NCBI GenBank assembly: GCA_946406435.1
Contig: CAMJKP010000007.1
Coordinates: forward strand, 1 to 64,000
Direction of reading: 5' to 3'
Length of the DNA stretch: 64,000 nucleotides
Origin: an uncultured Prevotellaceae bacterium
GTDB taxonomy: Bacteria > Bacteroidota > Bacteroidia > Bacteroidales > Bacteroidaceae
The translations under genes were made by a program, and so were the position numbers. The notes under the pieces were generated by a model. It was not told where the DNA came from and made no database searches. It was given only the letters and a program-made list of their open reading frames with translations. Of this stretch, positions 42,486 to 51,123 are shown piece by piece (within the stretch, counting starts at the first letter, position 1; every line of letters starts with the position of its first letter).

Positions 42486-44051
42486 ATGTCAAAGCAAGTA
42501 GAAAATATAAAGAAGCTTTTAGCAAAGCGCGAGCAAGCTCGTCTTGGCGGTGGTGAGAAGGCCATCGAGAAGCAGCACGAGCGTGGTAAATATACAGCCC
42601 GAGAGCGTATCGACATGCTGTTGGATGAGGGCTCTTTCGAGGAGTATGACGCATTCAAGCTGCATCGCTGCCATAACTTCGGCATGGAGAAGAAGCAGTA
42701 CCTCGGCGACGGTGTTGTCGTTGGTTCTGGTACTATCGACGGCCGTCTGGTATATGTATTCGCACAGGACTTCACCGTAAACGGCGGTTCTCTTTCAAAG
42801 ACCATGTCAGAGAAGATCTGTAAGGTGATGGATATGGCGATGACAATGGGTGCTCCATGTATCGGCATCAACGATTCAGGTGGTGCACGTATTCAGGAGG
42901 CTATCGACGCCCTTGCTGGATATGGTGAGATCTTCGAGCGTAATATCCTCGCTTCAGGTGTAGTTCCACAGATTTCAATGATCTACGGTCCTTGTGCTGG
43001 TGGTGCAGTATATTCTCCTGCCCTCACCGACTTCACCTTGATGATGGAAGGTACATCTTATATGTTCCTTACAGGTCCTGCCGTTGTGAAGACCGTAACT
43101 GGCGAGAATGTCGATGCAGAGCACCTCGGAGGTGCAAGCGTACATGCAAGCAAGTCGGGTGTCACACACTTTACAGCAAAGACGGAGGAAGAGGGTATTG
43201 AGATGATTAAGACCCTCATATCATATATTCCATCAAACAATATGGAGGAGGCTCCTCGCAAGGAATGTAATGACCCATTGAACCGTATGGACGATTCTCT
43301 TAATGAGATTATCCCTGAGGACCCAAATCAGGCATACGACATGTATAAGGTAATCGCAGCTATTACCGATAACGGCGAGTTCTTTGAGGTTCAGCCTAAG
43401 TTCGCAAAGAACATTATCATCGGTTTTGCCCGTTTCAACGGACAGTCTGTCGGTATCGTTGCAAATCAGCCTTCTGCATATGCAGGTGTGCTTGACGTGA
43501 ATGCATCACGTAAGGGCGCTCGTTTCGTTCGTTTCTGCGATGCCTTCAATATCCCTATTGTTAGCCTCGTGGACGTACCGGGCTTCCTACCAGGTACAGG
43601 TCAGGAGTATAATGCCGTCATCCTTCATGGTGCCAAGTTGCTTTACGCATACGGCGAGGCTACCGTTCCAAAGGTTACAGTCACCTTGCGTAAGTCATAC
43701 GGAGGTTCACACATCGTTATGGGTTGTAAGCAGCTCCGTGCAGATATCAACCTCGCATGGCCAAGTGCTGAGATTGCCGTTATGGGTGCTGCTGGTGCTG
43801 TTGCCGTACTTCAGGCTAAGGAGGCAAAGAAGATTAAGGAAGAAGGCGGTGATGTAAAGGCATTCCTCGCAGAGAAAGAGGCTGAGTATCAGGAGCTCTT
43901 CGCAAATCCTTATCAGGCTGCTCAGTTCGGCTACATCGACGATGTAATCGAGCCACGCAACACACGTTTCCGCATCTGTCGTGCATTGGCACAGTTGGCT
44001 ACAAAGCGTCAGTCATTGCCAGCCAAGAAACACGGATGTATTCCGATGTAA
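42486..44051 (+). CDS. mmdA: Methylmalonyl-CoA decarboxylase/acyl-CoA carboxylase, carboxyltransferase subunit
   Basis: 521 residues from the ATG at 42486 (MSKQVENIKKLL); a longer in-frame start overlaps mce and was rejected. Two crotonase-like halves typical of the carboxyltransferase family: RIDMLLDEGSFEEYDAF, FTVNGGSLSKTMSEKICKV, INDSGGARIQEA, GPCAGGAVYSPAL, and in the second half LVDVPGFLPGTGQE and KSYGGSHIVMG. It moves the carboxyl group of methylmalonyl-CoA to or from biotin. It lies between mce and the biotin carrier. Confidence 0.93.
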   Translation: MSKQVENIKKLLAKREQARLGGGEKAIEKQHERGKYTARERIDMLLDEGSFEEYDAFKLHRCHNFGMEKKQYLGDGVVVGSGTIDGRLVYVFAQDFTVNGGSLSKTMSEKICKVMDMAMTMGAPCIGINDSGGARIQEAIDALAGYGEIFERNILASGVVPQISMIYGPCAGGAVYSPALTDFTLMMEGTSYMFLTGPAVVKTVTGENVDAEHLGGASVHASKSGVTHFTAKTEEEGIEMIKTLISYIPSNNMEEAPRKECNDPLNRMDDSLNEIIPEDPNQAYDMYKVIAAITDNGEFFEVQPKFAKNIIIGFARFNGQSVGIVANQPSAYAGVLDVNASRKGARFVRFCDAFNIPIVSLVDVPGFLPGTGQEYNAVILHGAKLLYAYGEATVPKVTVTLRKSYGGSHIVMGCKQLRADINLAWPSAEIAVMGAAGAVAVLQAKEAKKIKEEGGDVKAFLAEKEAEYQELFANPYQAAQFGYIDDVIEPRNTRFRICRALAQLATKRQSLPAKKHGCIPM

Positions 44052-44072
44052 GAGTTCTCCTTTTAAGGAGTA

Positions 44073-44266
44073 ATAAGGAGTACAAGGAGTGCAAGGAGTA
44101 CAAGACGAATGTCTTATCCGGAATAGGGCTTGGTGGAGTAAGGAATAAGGTTTGACAGTAACAAACCCTCATCCATCATCACTTGAACCATCAACGATAA
44201 ATACTATCGTCTTGTACTACTTAAGCGACTTTAGGAGCGTCACTCCTTGTACTACTTGTACTCCTA
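44073..44266. repeat. GGAGTACAAGG inverted-repeat element inside the mmd operon
   Basis: Left part 44073-44105 (tandem GGAGTACAAGGAGTGCAAGG), right part 44207-44266 with inverse units (CTTGTACTACTTGTACTCCT) and a ACTTTAGGAGCGTCACTCC hairpin. A close copy begins at 63868. Confidence 0.8.
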
Positions 44267-44299
44267 AAAAAGAGTAAAGAATAAAGTAAAAAGAACAAA

Positions 44300-44449
44300 A
44301 TGAATAACGAAGTTTATGCTGCCATCGCTATGGCATTGCATGATGACCTCGGATATAACCTGCACGATAGCGAGTCTGGCAGACTCACTATCGTGGCAAG
44401 GGATTCCGAATGGTCTTCTAAGGCAGCAAAGATGACAGCAAAAGTATAG
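44300..44449 (+). CDS. 49-residue MmdE/OadG C-terminus-like subunit
   Basis: A complete 49-residue ORF: MNNEVYAAIAMALHDDLGYN, LHDSESGRLTIVARDSEWSS and a basic end. The AAIAMAL...HDxESGxLTI pattern resembles the C-terminal segment of OadG-type delta/gamma subunits and the small epsilon subunit (MmdE) of methylmalonyl-CoA decarboxylase. It has no membrane helix, so unlike OadG it would not anchor to the membrane. It ends two bases before the biotin carrier ATG. Assignment from position and motif. Confidence 0.7.
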   Translation: MNNEVYAAIAMALHDDLGYNLHDSESGRLTIVARDSEWSSKAAKMTAKV

Positions 44450-44451
44450 AA

Positions 44452-44862
44452 ATGAGACAGTATAAATATCAGATCAACGGCAAGAAATATGAGGTGTCGG
44501 TTGAGACTCCTGCCGCTGACGGAACAATCGCAGTAACAGTAAACGGCGAGACATATTCTGTTGTGCGCGAACCAGAGCCAGTAGTGGAGAAGAAAAAGGT
44601 GGTAGTGAAACCTGTTGCAGCAAAGCCTGTCGAGGGCGCAGACGAGATGCAGGACGCACTCCGTTCCCCACTTCCAGGAACAGTAATAGAGATTCCTGTT
44701 AAGACAGGCATGCAGGTAAAGGAAGGCGACACTCTCGTTGTGCTTGAGGCAATGAAGATGAACAACAATCTTACGGCAGAAAGAGATGGCATAGTCAAGT
44801 CAATTCTCGTGGGTGAAGGCGAGGCTGTAAAAGAAAATACGCCTCTCGTGACATTCGAGTAA
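44452..44862 (+). CDS. mmdC: Biotin carboxyl carrier subunit of the decarboxylase
   Basis: 136 residues: an N-terminal module (YKYQINGKKYEVSVET), a Lys/Pro/Val linker (VVEKKKVVVKPVAAKPVEG) and a C-terminal biotinyl domain with VLEAMKMNNNL, whose central Lys is biotinylated. It carries CO2 between carboxyltransferase and decarboxylase or biotin carboxylase. A strong terminator directly follows, so no beta subunit is cotranscribed. Confidence 0.93.
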   Translation: MRQYKYQINGKKYEVSVETPAADGTIAVTVNGETYSVVREPEPVVEKKKVVVKPVAAKPVEGADEMQDALRSPLPGTVIEIPVKTGMQVKEGDTLVVLEAMKMNNNLTAERDGIVKSILVGEGEAVKENTPLVTFE

Positions 44863-44892
44863 GCCGACAATTGCCTATAACAAAATAACAAT

Positions 44893-44940
44893 ATACCGGT
44901 ATAATGTAGTCAAAGGATTACATTATATCGGTATTTTTTT
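44893..44940 (+). terminator. Terminator of the mmd operon
   Basis: 16-bp stem, ATACCGGTATAATGTA (44893-44908) with 44919-44934 (one G-T pair), followed by TTTTTT. Confidence 0.92.
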
Positions 44941-45004
44941 CTTAAATTTGAGTTAATTATATGTAAAGAGGGGGAGAATTTGCCGTTTTCTCAAGTTTTT
45001 TTGT

Positions 45005-45012
45005 TAACTTTG
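45005..45012 (+). promoter_or_regulatory. -7 element before the GT5 gene
   Basis: TAACTTTG followed by CACC, with TTTG at 44979-44982; 22 nt before the ATG at 45035. Confidence 0.65.
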
Positions 45013-45034
45013 CACCACAAATTCAACAGAAATA

Positions 45035-45820
45035 ATGAAAAAAGTTCTCTTTATCAATCACGAAATTTCGCCTTTCGTACCAGACTCAGAGTTGGCGGTT
45101 ATGGGACGCCGTTTACCACAGTCAGTTCAGGATAGCGGATGCGAGATCCGTACATTCATGCCAAAATGGGGGCATATAAACGAGCGTCGTGGTCAGTTGC
45201 ACGAGGTACAGCGCCTGTCTGGTATGAATATCATCATCAATGACACCGACCACCCACTTATCATCAAGGTGGCAAGCATCCCCCAGACAAAGATTCAGGT
45301 ATATTTCATTGATAACGAGGAATACTTCATTAAGGGCAAGAGCGATGACGACGTTCCAACAACAAGTTGTGGTGAACGCGCTATTTTCTTCGCTCGTGGC
45401 GTGATTGAGACAATGAAGAAGCTTCGCTGGTCTCCTGACATTATTCATTGTCAGGGTTGGATGAGTGCCTTTGTGCCTCTCTATATCAAGCAGGCTTATC
45501 AGGACGAGCCTTCTGTATGCAACGCGAAGATTGTCTCTTCCCTCTTCAACAGCACAGGAGACATAGTGCTTGAGGAAGACCTTAAGCAGCGCATCGCATT
45601 CAAGGGCGTTACCGTTGACAGCCTTTCTGACTATAGCGACAATTTCGGTATGACTGACCTTGCACGTCTTGCAATCAGAAATTCTGACGGTGTCATCGCA
45701 GGTTCACCAGTTCTCAAGGACAGCATCATGAAGGAGGTTGAAGCTTCCGATACAAAGTTCCTTGCATATCCAGGTGAAGACTTCAAGGATGCATACCTCG
45801 ACTTCTACGACACTTTGTAA
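45035..45820 (+). CDS. Short GT5 'glycogen/starch synthase' N-domain protein
   Basis: 261 residues, about half the usual 480 of GlgA. Only the N-terminal Rossmann domain is present: MKKVLFINHEISPF, then PDIIHCQGWMSAFVPLY and SDGVIAGSPVL. The KTGGL motif that binds ADP-glucose is replaced by DSELAVMG, and the C-terminal donor domain is absent. It is unlikely to be a working synthase. Bacteroidota often carry this short form beside a DUF4270 gene, as here, which points to a conserved but different role. Confidence 0.82.
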   Translation: MKKVLFINHEISPFVPDSELAVMGRRLPQSVQDSGCEIRTFMPKWGHINERRGQLHEVQRLSGMNIIINDTDHPLIIKVASIPQTKIQVYFIDNEEYFIKGKSDDDVPTTSCGERAIFFARGVIETMKKLRWSPDIIHCQGWMSAFVPLYIKQAYQDEPSVCNAKIVSSLFNSTGDIVLEEDLKQRIAFKGVTVDSLSDYSDNFGMTDLARLAIRNSDGVIAGSPVLKDSIMKEVEASDTKFLAYPGEDFKDAYLDFYDTL

Positions 45821-45852
45821 TTTCAGGGTAAAATTATAATTGAATAATAATC

Positions 45853-47328
45853 GTGAAAAAGAATCTTATATTCCCACTCATAGCATTAGCAAGTCTTTTT
45901 GTATCATGCGATGACAATACAGACGAGTTGGGATACTCTCTCACCAATCCTACGGACAGAATGGCTATCGCCTATGGAACGTTCAACGTAAATAGCGAAA
46001 CCGTCAAGCTCGACAACATAATCTCACGTTCTTCTACTGGCTACCTCGGAAAGATCAAGGATCCGGAAACAGGTTCATATATCACCTGTAACTTCATGGG
46101 GCAGCTGCATATAATGGAAGACTACGAGTTTCCAAAGAAGGACAGTCTTGTACTTACCAATGGTGAGATTATAGCAGACTCATGTGAACTACAGGTTTAT
46201 TATTCTACCTACACAGGAGACTCAACAGTCTCAATGAAGTGTAAGTTCCACGAATTTGCAAAGCCACTTAGCGAATCAGAGACATACGACGTAGATTTCA
46301 AGCCTACCATCGAAAACGGATTCCTACGCAATGATGGTTTGACAAAATCAACAACATATTCGCTTATAGACTATAGTTTGGCAGACTCTATACGCTGGAA
46401 AGGTATTCGTCATTTCAACATAAATCTGAACGACGAATACACAGACGTTGATGGCAAGAAATACAACAACTATGGCACATACATCATGCAAAAGTATTAT
46501 GAGCCAGGTGGAAGCGTAAATTTCAAGAACTCATACAACTTCATACATAATGTATGCCCTGGTTTCTATCTTGAGAATACTGGCGGTATTGGTTGTATGG
46601 CAAACATCTCATATACACAACTTATCGTATATATGAGATACCTTGATTCAAATGGAGACTCAATCAATGGTATATTGGTATTCGGCGGTACGGAGGAGGT
46701 ACTCCAAAAGACAAACATCACTCAGGATCAAGAAATCATCGACAAGATGAAGGACGAGGGTGACCACACCTACCTCAAGACTCCTGCGGGACTCTACACA
46801 GAGCTTACTCTTCCTGTGGATTCTGTCTTCAAAGGACATGACAGCGATACTTTGAATACTGCAAACATGTTTATCCCTCGCGAGAACAACACTCAGGCAA
46901 CACGCAACTATACTATCCCTATTCCACAGAAAGTTATGATTCTGCCAGCTGACAGCGTTGAGAATTTCTTCGCAAACGAGAAAGTTGCCGACAACCGCAG
47001 TTCATACATAACAACATACGCATCTGCCACAAACGGATATACATTCAGCAACATCAGCGGTATGATGCGCATAATGAAGGATGCCAAGACCAAATATCTC
47101 GCAGAACATAAGGGAACAACAGATGCGCAATATGAAGAGCTCTTCCCTAAATGGAACAAGGCAATAATAATCCCTGTGACCATAAGTTCTATAACAGACA
47201 GCTACAACCAAACGACAATAACACGTGTTACTCACGATATGAGTATCTCAAGCACGAAACTCGTTGGCGGCAAGGATAATCCTAAAGCGATAAAGATAAG
47301 TTGCATATACAGCAAGTTCCAAAAGTAG
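45853..47328 (+). CDS. DUF4270 lipoprotein, GTG start
   Basis: 491 residues from a GTG at 45853. A lipoprotein signal ends at Cys19 (ASLFVSC) followed by DDNTDELGYSL, so the protein should be anchored in the envelope, probably the outer membrane. The DUF4270 family (beta-rich, function unknown) fits the ETYDVDFKP and FIPRENNTQATRNYTIPIP regions and the neighbour GT5 gene. 32 bp separate it from that gene; likely cotranscribed. Confidence 0.82.
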   Translation: MKKNLIFPLIALASLFVSCDDNTDELGYSLTNPTDRMAIAYGTFNVNSETVKLDNIISRSSTGYLGKIKDPETGSYITCNFMGQLHIMEDYEFPKKDSLVLTNGEIIADSCELQVYYSTYTGDSTVSMKCKFHEFAKPLSESETYDVDFKPTIENGFLRNDGLTKSTTYSLIDYSLADSIRWKGIRHFNINLNDEYTDVDGKKYNNYGTYIMQKYYEPGGSVNFKNSYNFIHNVCPGFYLENTGGIGCMANISYTQLIVYMRYLDSNGDSINGILVFGGTEEVLQKTNITQDQEIIDKMKDEGDHTYLKTPAGLYTELTLPVDSVFKGHDSDTLNTANMFIPRENNTQATRNYTIPIPQKVMILPADSVENFFANEKVADNRSSYITTYASATNGYTFSNISGMMRIMKDAKTKYLAEHKGTTDAQYEELFPKWNKAIIIPVTISSITDSYNQTTITRVTHDMSISSTKLVGGKDNPKAIKISCIYSKFQK

Positions 47329-47334
47329 GTTGTC

Positions 47335-47478
47335 ATGGCAGATAATTTCCTTGAAAACCATAGAGCCGAGTATGAGCAACGTAAAGCTAAATGGCTTGCA
47401 AAACAAAAGAAACATACTCCAGCCTCAGTTTTGGAGGCGAGGAAGAAAGAAAAGGAAAAGGAAAAAGAAAACCAGTAA
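47335..47478 (+). CDS. 47-residue charged conserved-type protein
   Basis: Starts ATG 47335, six bases after the DUF4270 stop codon: MADNFLENHRAEYEQRKAKW then a Lys/Glu-rich tail ending KEKENQ. Similar tiny proteins beginning MADxxLExH..DYE.RK are found in Bacteroidota; function unknown, predicted helical. Its stop codon lies inside the terminator stem, so the gene and transcript end together. Confidence 0.65.
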   Translation: MADNFLENHRAEYEQRKAKWLAKQKKHTPASVLEARKKEKEKEKENQ

Positions 47479-47503
47479 GCGTTTGCTTACTGGTTTTCTT
47501 TTT
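47470..47503 (+). terminator. Terminator overlapping the small charged-protein gene
   Basis: Perfect 11-bp stem AACCAGTAAGC (47470-47480) with 47485-47495, then TTCTTTTTT. Confidence 0.92.
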
Positions 47504-47527
47504 TACATTCCAAAGGAACGAAAGAAA

Positions 47528-50371
47528 TCAAATATATTTCGAGGTATAGCCTTTCTTCTGGGCTGCAACCTCCTCTGGAGTACCGGTTGCCACCACCATA
47601 CCACCGTTACGACCGCCTTCAGGTCCCATATCAATGATATAATCAGCAAGACGAATAACATCAAGGTTATGCTCAATGATGATGACGGTATTGCCTTTGT
47701 CAACAAGTTTACGGATGATGCCCATAAGGATTCGTATATCCTCGAAATGAAGTCCAGTGGTAGGCTCATCAAGTATATATAAAGTCTTGCCTGTGTCACG
47801 TTTAGAAAGTTCTGTGGCAAGTTTTACACGTTGACTTTCTCCACCAGAGAGGGTTGTTGACGGCTGTCCGAGTTTGATATATCCTAGTCCAACATCCTGA
47901 AGAGTCTTTATCTTATGAAGAATGTTAGGCACACTCTCAAAGAACTCAACAGCCTGATTGATGGTCATATCAAGGACATCGGCAATGCTCTTGCCCTTAT
48001 AGCGCACCTCAAGGGTCTCACGATTATATCGCTTTCCCTGACATACCTCACAAGGTACCATTACATCAGGGAGGAAATTCATCTCAACCGTTTTATAACC
48101 GTTTCCCGAACATTCCTCACATCGTCCTCCCTTTACATTGAAAGAGAAACGTCCAGGCTTATATCCACGAATCTTAGCCTCTGGAAGAGCGACAAAAAGA
48201 GAACGGATATCTGCAAAGACTCCGGTATATGTAGCCGGATTAGAACGCGGAGTACGGCCAAGAGGTGTCTGGTCAACATCAACAACCTTATCAATAAGGT
48301 CTATGCCCTCAATAGAGTCATAAGGCATAGGTTTCTTCAAGGAACGATAGAAATGTTGTGAAAGGATAGGATGAAGAGTCTCATTGATGAGGGTACTCTT
48401 GCCTGAGCCTGAGACACCTGTAACGACTATGAGTTTTCCGAGAGGGAAGGAAACGTCCACGTTCTTGAGGTTATTGCCACGAGCGCCGTGGAGAAAGAGA
48501 CGGCCCCCCTCCTTCTCCCCCGAGGAGGAGGGATTTTTAGATACGCTATTACCATCTAAATGCTCCCCACTCGGGGGGATGGAGGGGGCTACCTTTAGCG
48601 TTCCATTAAGATAATCTGCGGTAATGGTATGCTGCTTTAGCATTTCCTTTGGAGTGCCTTGGAATACCACTTCCCCACCCTTTCTACCAGCCTTAGGACC
48701 AATATCCACGATATAGTCTGCGGACATCATCATATCTTGGTCATGCTCAACCACAATAACAGTATTACCGATATCACGTAACTGCTTCAATGATTTGATG
48801 AGACGGTCATTATCACGCTGATGCAGTCCGATGGAAGGCTCATCAAGGATATAGAGCACATTAACCAACTGACTGCCTATCTGCGTTGCGAGACGAATAC
48901 GCTGACTCTCACCACCAGAAAGGGATGTTGACTGTCGTGAAAGAGAAAGATAGTCAAGGCCTACGTCAAGCATGAACTTCAGTCGGGTACGAATCTCTTT
49001 TATAATCTCAGAGGCAATCCTGTTCTGACGCTCGTCCATGTGCTTCGGAGCCTCATCCAACCAATCATATAGTTGGTCTATATCCATATCAGCAAGCTCG
49101 CATATGTTCTTATCCCATATACGATATGAAAGAGCCTCCTTGTTTAGGCGACGCCCTTCACATTCAGGACACTTCACCATAGCCATGAACTGGTCAGCCC
49201 ATTTCTGTGCAGAAGCAGAATCATCATTCTCGATTACCTGACGAAGATATTTAACCACGCCCTCATATTCTGTAAAGTAATCTGAACTTGTCTTGGCTAT
49301 CTCCTTAGGTATCCTGACACGCTCCAGACTACCATAGAGAACCTCACGAAGAGCATCCTCTGGAATATCAGCAATAGGCGTCTTGGACTTACAGTCATAT
49401 TTTGCAAGAAGAGCATCTATCTGCCAGAAAATCATCTGGTTCTTATATTTGCCGAGAGGCGCTATACCACCCTCGTAAATAGAAAGAGATGTGTCAGGAA
49501 TTACCTTCTTCATATCAATCTCATTTATAAGGCCAAGACCTTTACAATGAGGACATGCCCCCTCAGGAGAATTGAAAGAGAAGATATTCGGAGCTGGATC
49601 CTTGTATGCTATGCCACTTGTAGGACACATGAGTCTGCGAGAGAAACACTTCACCTCGTCTGCATCCTTGTCGTATATCATGATAAGACCTTCACCCTGT
49701 CGCATGGCAATACGGATAGTATTACGAAGACGTTCCTCATCACTATCCTTCACGACAAGCTTATCTATCACAACCTCAATATTATGGTTCTTATAACGAT
49801 CCACCTTCATGCCACTCTCCAGTTCAAGGATTTCATCATCCACACGAACTTGAAGATAGCCTTTGCGACGCATCTGCTCAAAGAGCTCACGATAATGTCC
49901 CTTACGATTACGTACAAGAGGGGCAAGAATAATGATACGCTTACCAGCATAGTCGTGGAGAATCATCTCTGTTACCTGTTCCTCCGTGTATTTCACCATC
50001 TTCTCCCCCGACACATAACTATATGCTGTGCCAGCACGCGCAAATAGCAGACGGAGATAGTCATATACCTCAGTTGTTGTACCAACGGTAGAACGAGGAT
50101 TGCGATTGGTTGTCTTCTGTTCAATGCTGATAACCGGTGAAAGTCCCGTAATATTATCCACATCAGGACGTTCCATCCCTCCAAGGAAATTACGGGCATA
50201 GGCAGAGAACGTTTCGATGTAACGTCTTTGTCCTTCAGCAAAAATTGTATCAAAGGCAAGCGAAGACTTACCCGAGCCAGAAAGCCCAGTGATAACGCTC
50301 AACGAATAACGCGGAATCTTAACATCAATATTCTTCAGATTGTGCACTCTGGCACCATAGATTTCTATCAT
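47528..50371 (-). CDS. uvrA: Excinuclease ABC subunit A
   Basis: 947 residues. First ATPase: Walker A GLSGSGKSSLAFDT, zinc motif CPHCKGLG, signature LSGGESQRIRLATQIG. Second: GVSGSGKSTLINET, zinc module CEECSGNGYKTVEM...CEVCQGKRY, signature LSGGESQRVKLA and LYILDEPTTGLHFED. It is the DNA-damage sensor of nucleotide excision repair. Oddity: residues ~592-622, the linker between the two halves (IPPSGEHLDG..PSSSGEKEGG), are encoded by a copy of the GC-rich palindromic repeat. Its ATG overlaps the stop of the CHU_C gene (ATGA). Confidence 0.97.
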   Translation of the reverse strand: MIEIYGARVHNLKNIDVKIPRYSLSVITGLSGSGKSSLAFDTIFAEGQRRYIETFSAYARNFLGGMERPDVDNITGLSPVISIEQKTTNRNPRSTVGTTTEVYDYLRLLFARAGTAYSYVSGEKMVKYTEEQVTEMILHDYAGKRIIILAPLVRNRKGHYRELFEQMRRKGYLQVRVDDEILELESGMKVDRYKNHNIEVVIDKLVVKDSDEERLRNTIRIAMRQGEGLIMIYDKDADEVKCFSRRLMCPTSGIAYKDPAPNIFSFNSPEGACPHCKGLGLINEIDMKKVIPDTSLSIYEGGIAPLGKYKNQMIFWQIDALLAKYDCKSKTPIADIPEDALREVLYGSLERVRIPKEIAKTSSDYFTEYEGVVKYLRQVIENDDSASAQKWADQFMAMVKCPECEGRRLNKEALSYRIWDKNICELADMDIDQLYDWLDEAPKHMDERQNRIASEIIKEIRTRLKFMLDVGLDYLSLSRQSTSLSGGESQRIRLATQIGSQLVNVLYILDEPSIGLHQRDNDRLIKSLKQLRDIGNTVIVVEHDQDMMMSADYIVDIGPKAGRKGGEVVFQGTPKEMLKQHTITADYLNGTLKVAPSIPPSGEHLDGNSVSKNPSSSGEKEGGRLFLHGARGNNLKNVDVSFPLGKLIVVTGVSGSGKSTLINETLHPILSQHFYRSLKKPMPYDSIEGIDLIDKVVDVDQTPLGRTPRSNPATYTGVFADIRSLFVALPEAKIRGYKPGRFSFNVKGGRCEECSGNGYKTVEMNFLPDVMVPCEVCQGKRYNRETLEVRYKGKSIADVLDMTINQAVEFFESVPNILHKIKTLQDVGLGYIKLGQPSTTLSGGESQRVKLATELSKRDTGKTLYILDEPTTGLHFEDIRILMGIIRKLVDKGNTVIIIEHNLDVIRLADYIIDMGPEGGRNGGMVVATGTPEEVAAQKKGYTSKYI
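48507..48597. repeat. GC-rich nested palindromic repeat, copy E6, inside uvrA
   Basis: Left arm 48507-48532 (CCCCCCTCCTTCTCCCCCGAGG) is nearly identical to the inverse of 59530-59560; right arm 48573-48597 (CTCCCCACTCGGGGGGATGG). The reading frame passes through both arms without a stop. Confidence 0.85.
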
Positions 50372-51033
50372 CGATTTGTCGTTTCTGTATATCCCCTGAG
50401 AAGATTTACATCCTTCTTAATGTTATACTTCACTCCATCAGCACCTTTTGCCTGAACATGGACATAATACACCCCTTCTTTTACATCCTTCCCATTGAAT
50501 TTACCGTCCCATTCTCCTGCAGGATCAGTCCATTCGTAAAGCTTCTGCCCCCAGCGATTATATATAGTAGCCTTGAATTCAACAATAGACTGATACCCTT
50601 CTTTCGCCTTATAAGTATCATTACGATTATCACCATTAGGAGAGAAAGCATTCGGGAATTCAAGTTTACTGGATTTTATGGTAATACTGATTGGATCAGA
50701 AAGTTTTTCCTCACCATTCGGAAAAGAAGCAAAGAGACAAACAAGATGAGTTCCGGCTTCAGTAAACGTGAAGTCGGTGTTTTCCTCATGACGCAAAAGG
50801 TAATGCTGAGCTTCTACGATTTCATTCTTATAGAAACGCCATTCAAAATAGCCATCGTGATCATCACTACCAGACAAGAAACGCACTTTTAGAGGGGCAG
50901 AACCTTCATAACTCGTGGTCTGGACATCACCTGTCTCAGTGGCAATCTCTGCACATGGAGATATATTCTGCGCCATCATCTGTGGGATAACAGTATATAG
51001 CAGCAAAGATAAAATCAAAAAAAACTTTTTCAT
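50368..51033 (-). CDS. Exported protein with PKD-like and CHU_C (gliding-motility type B) domains
   Basis: 221 residues from the ATG at 51033 (MKKFFLILSLLLY signal peptide; a longer frame adds 22 non-signal residues and was rejected). Residues ~30-110 resemble a PKD/Ig-like fold (LKVRFLSGSDDHDGYFEWRF). The C-terminal ~80 residues are a gliding-motility-associated C-terminal domain: FPNAFSPNGDNRND, IYNRWGQKLYEW and EWDGKFNGKDVKEGVYYVHV. In other Bacteroidota this domain marks type IX secretion cargo. Coupled to uvrA by a 4-bp overlap. Confidence 0.9.
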   Translation of the reverse strand: MKKFFLILSLLLYTVIPQMMAQNISPCAEIATETGDVQTTSYEGSAPLKVRFLSGSDDHDGYFEWRFYKNEIVEAQHYLLRHEENTDFTFTEAGTHLVCLFASFPNGEEKLSDPISITIKSSKLEFPNAFSPNGDNRNDTYKAKEGYQSIVEFKATIYNRWGQKLYEWTDPAGEWDGKFNGKDVKEGVYYVHVQAKGADGVKYNIKKDVNLLRGYTETTNR

Positions 51034-51065
51034 ATATGAAATAACGCAAAATTTACCGAAATATG

Positions 51066-51096
51066 TTGATTTATACCGAAAAAATTCGTATTTTTG
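51066..51096 (+). promoter_or_regulatory. Promoter of the LysM gene
   Basis: TTG at 51066-51068, 20 nt, TATTTTTG at 51089-51096, 27 nt before the ATG. Confidence 0.7.
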
Positions 51097-51123
51097 CATC
51101 GCAAATAGAAATTCAACACTAAA

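Noticed and set aside
47330..47782. 150-codon ORF starting near the small charged-protein gene
   Set aside because: It runs through a strong terminator and antisense to uvrA; the 47-codon frame beside it is the better call.
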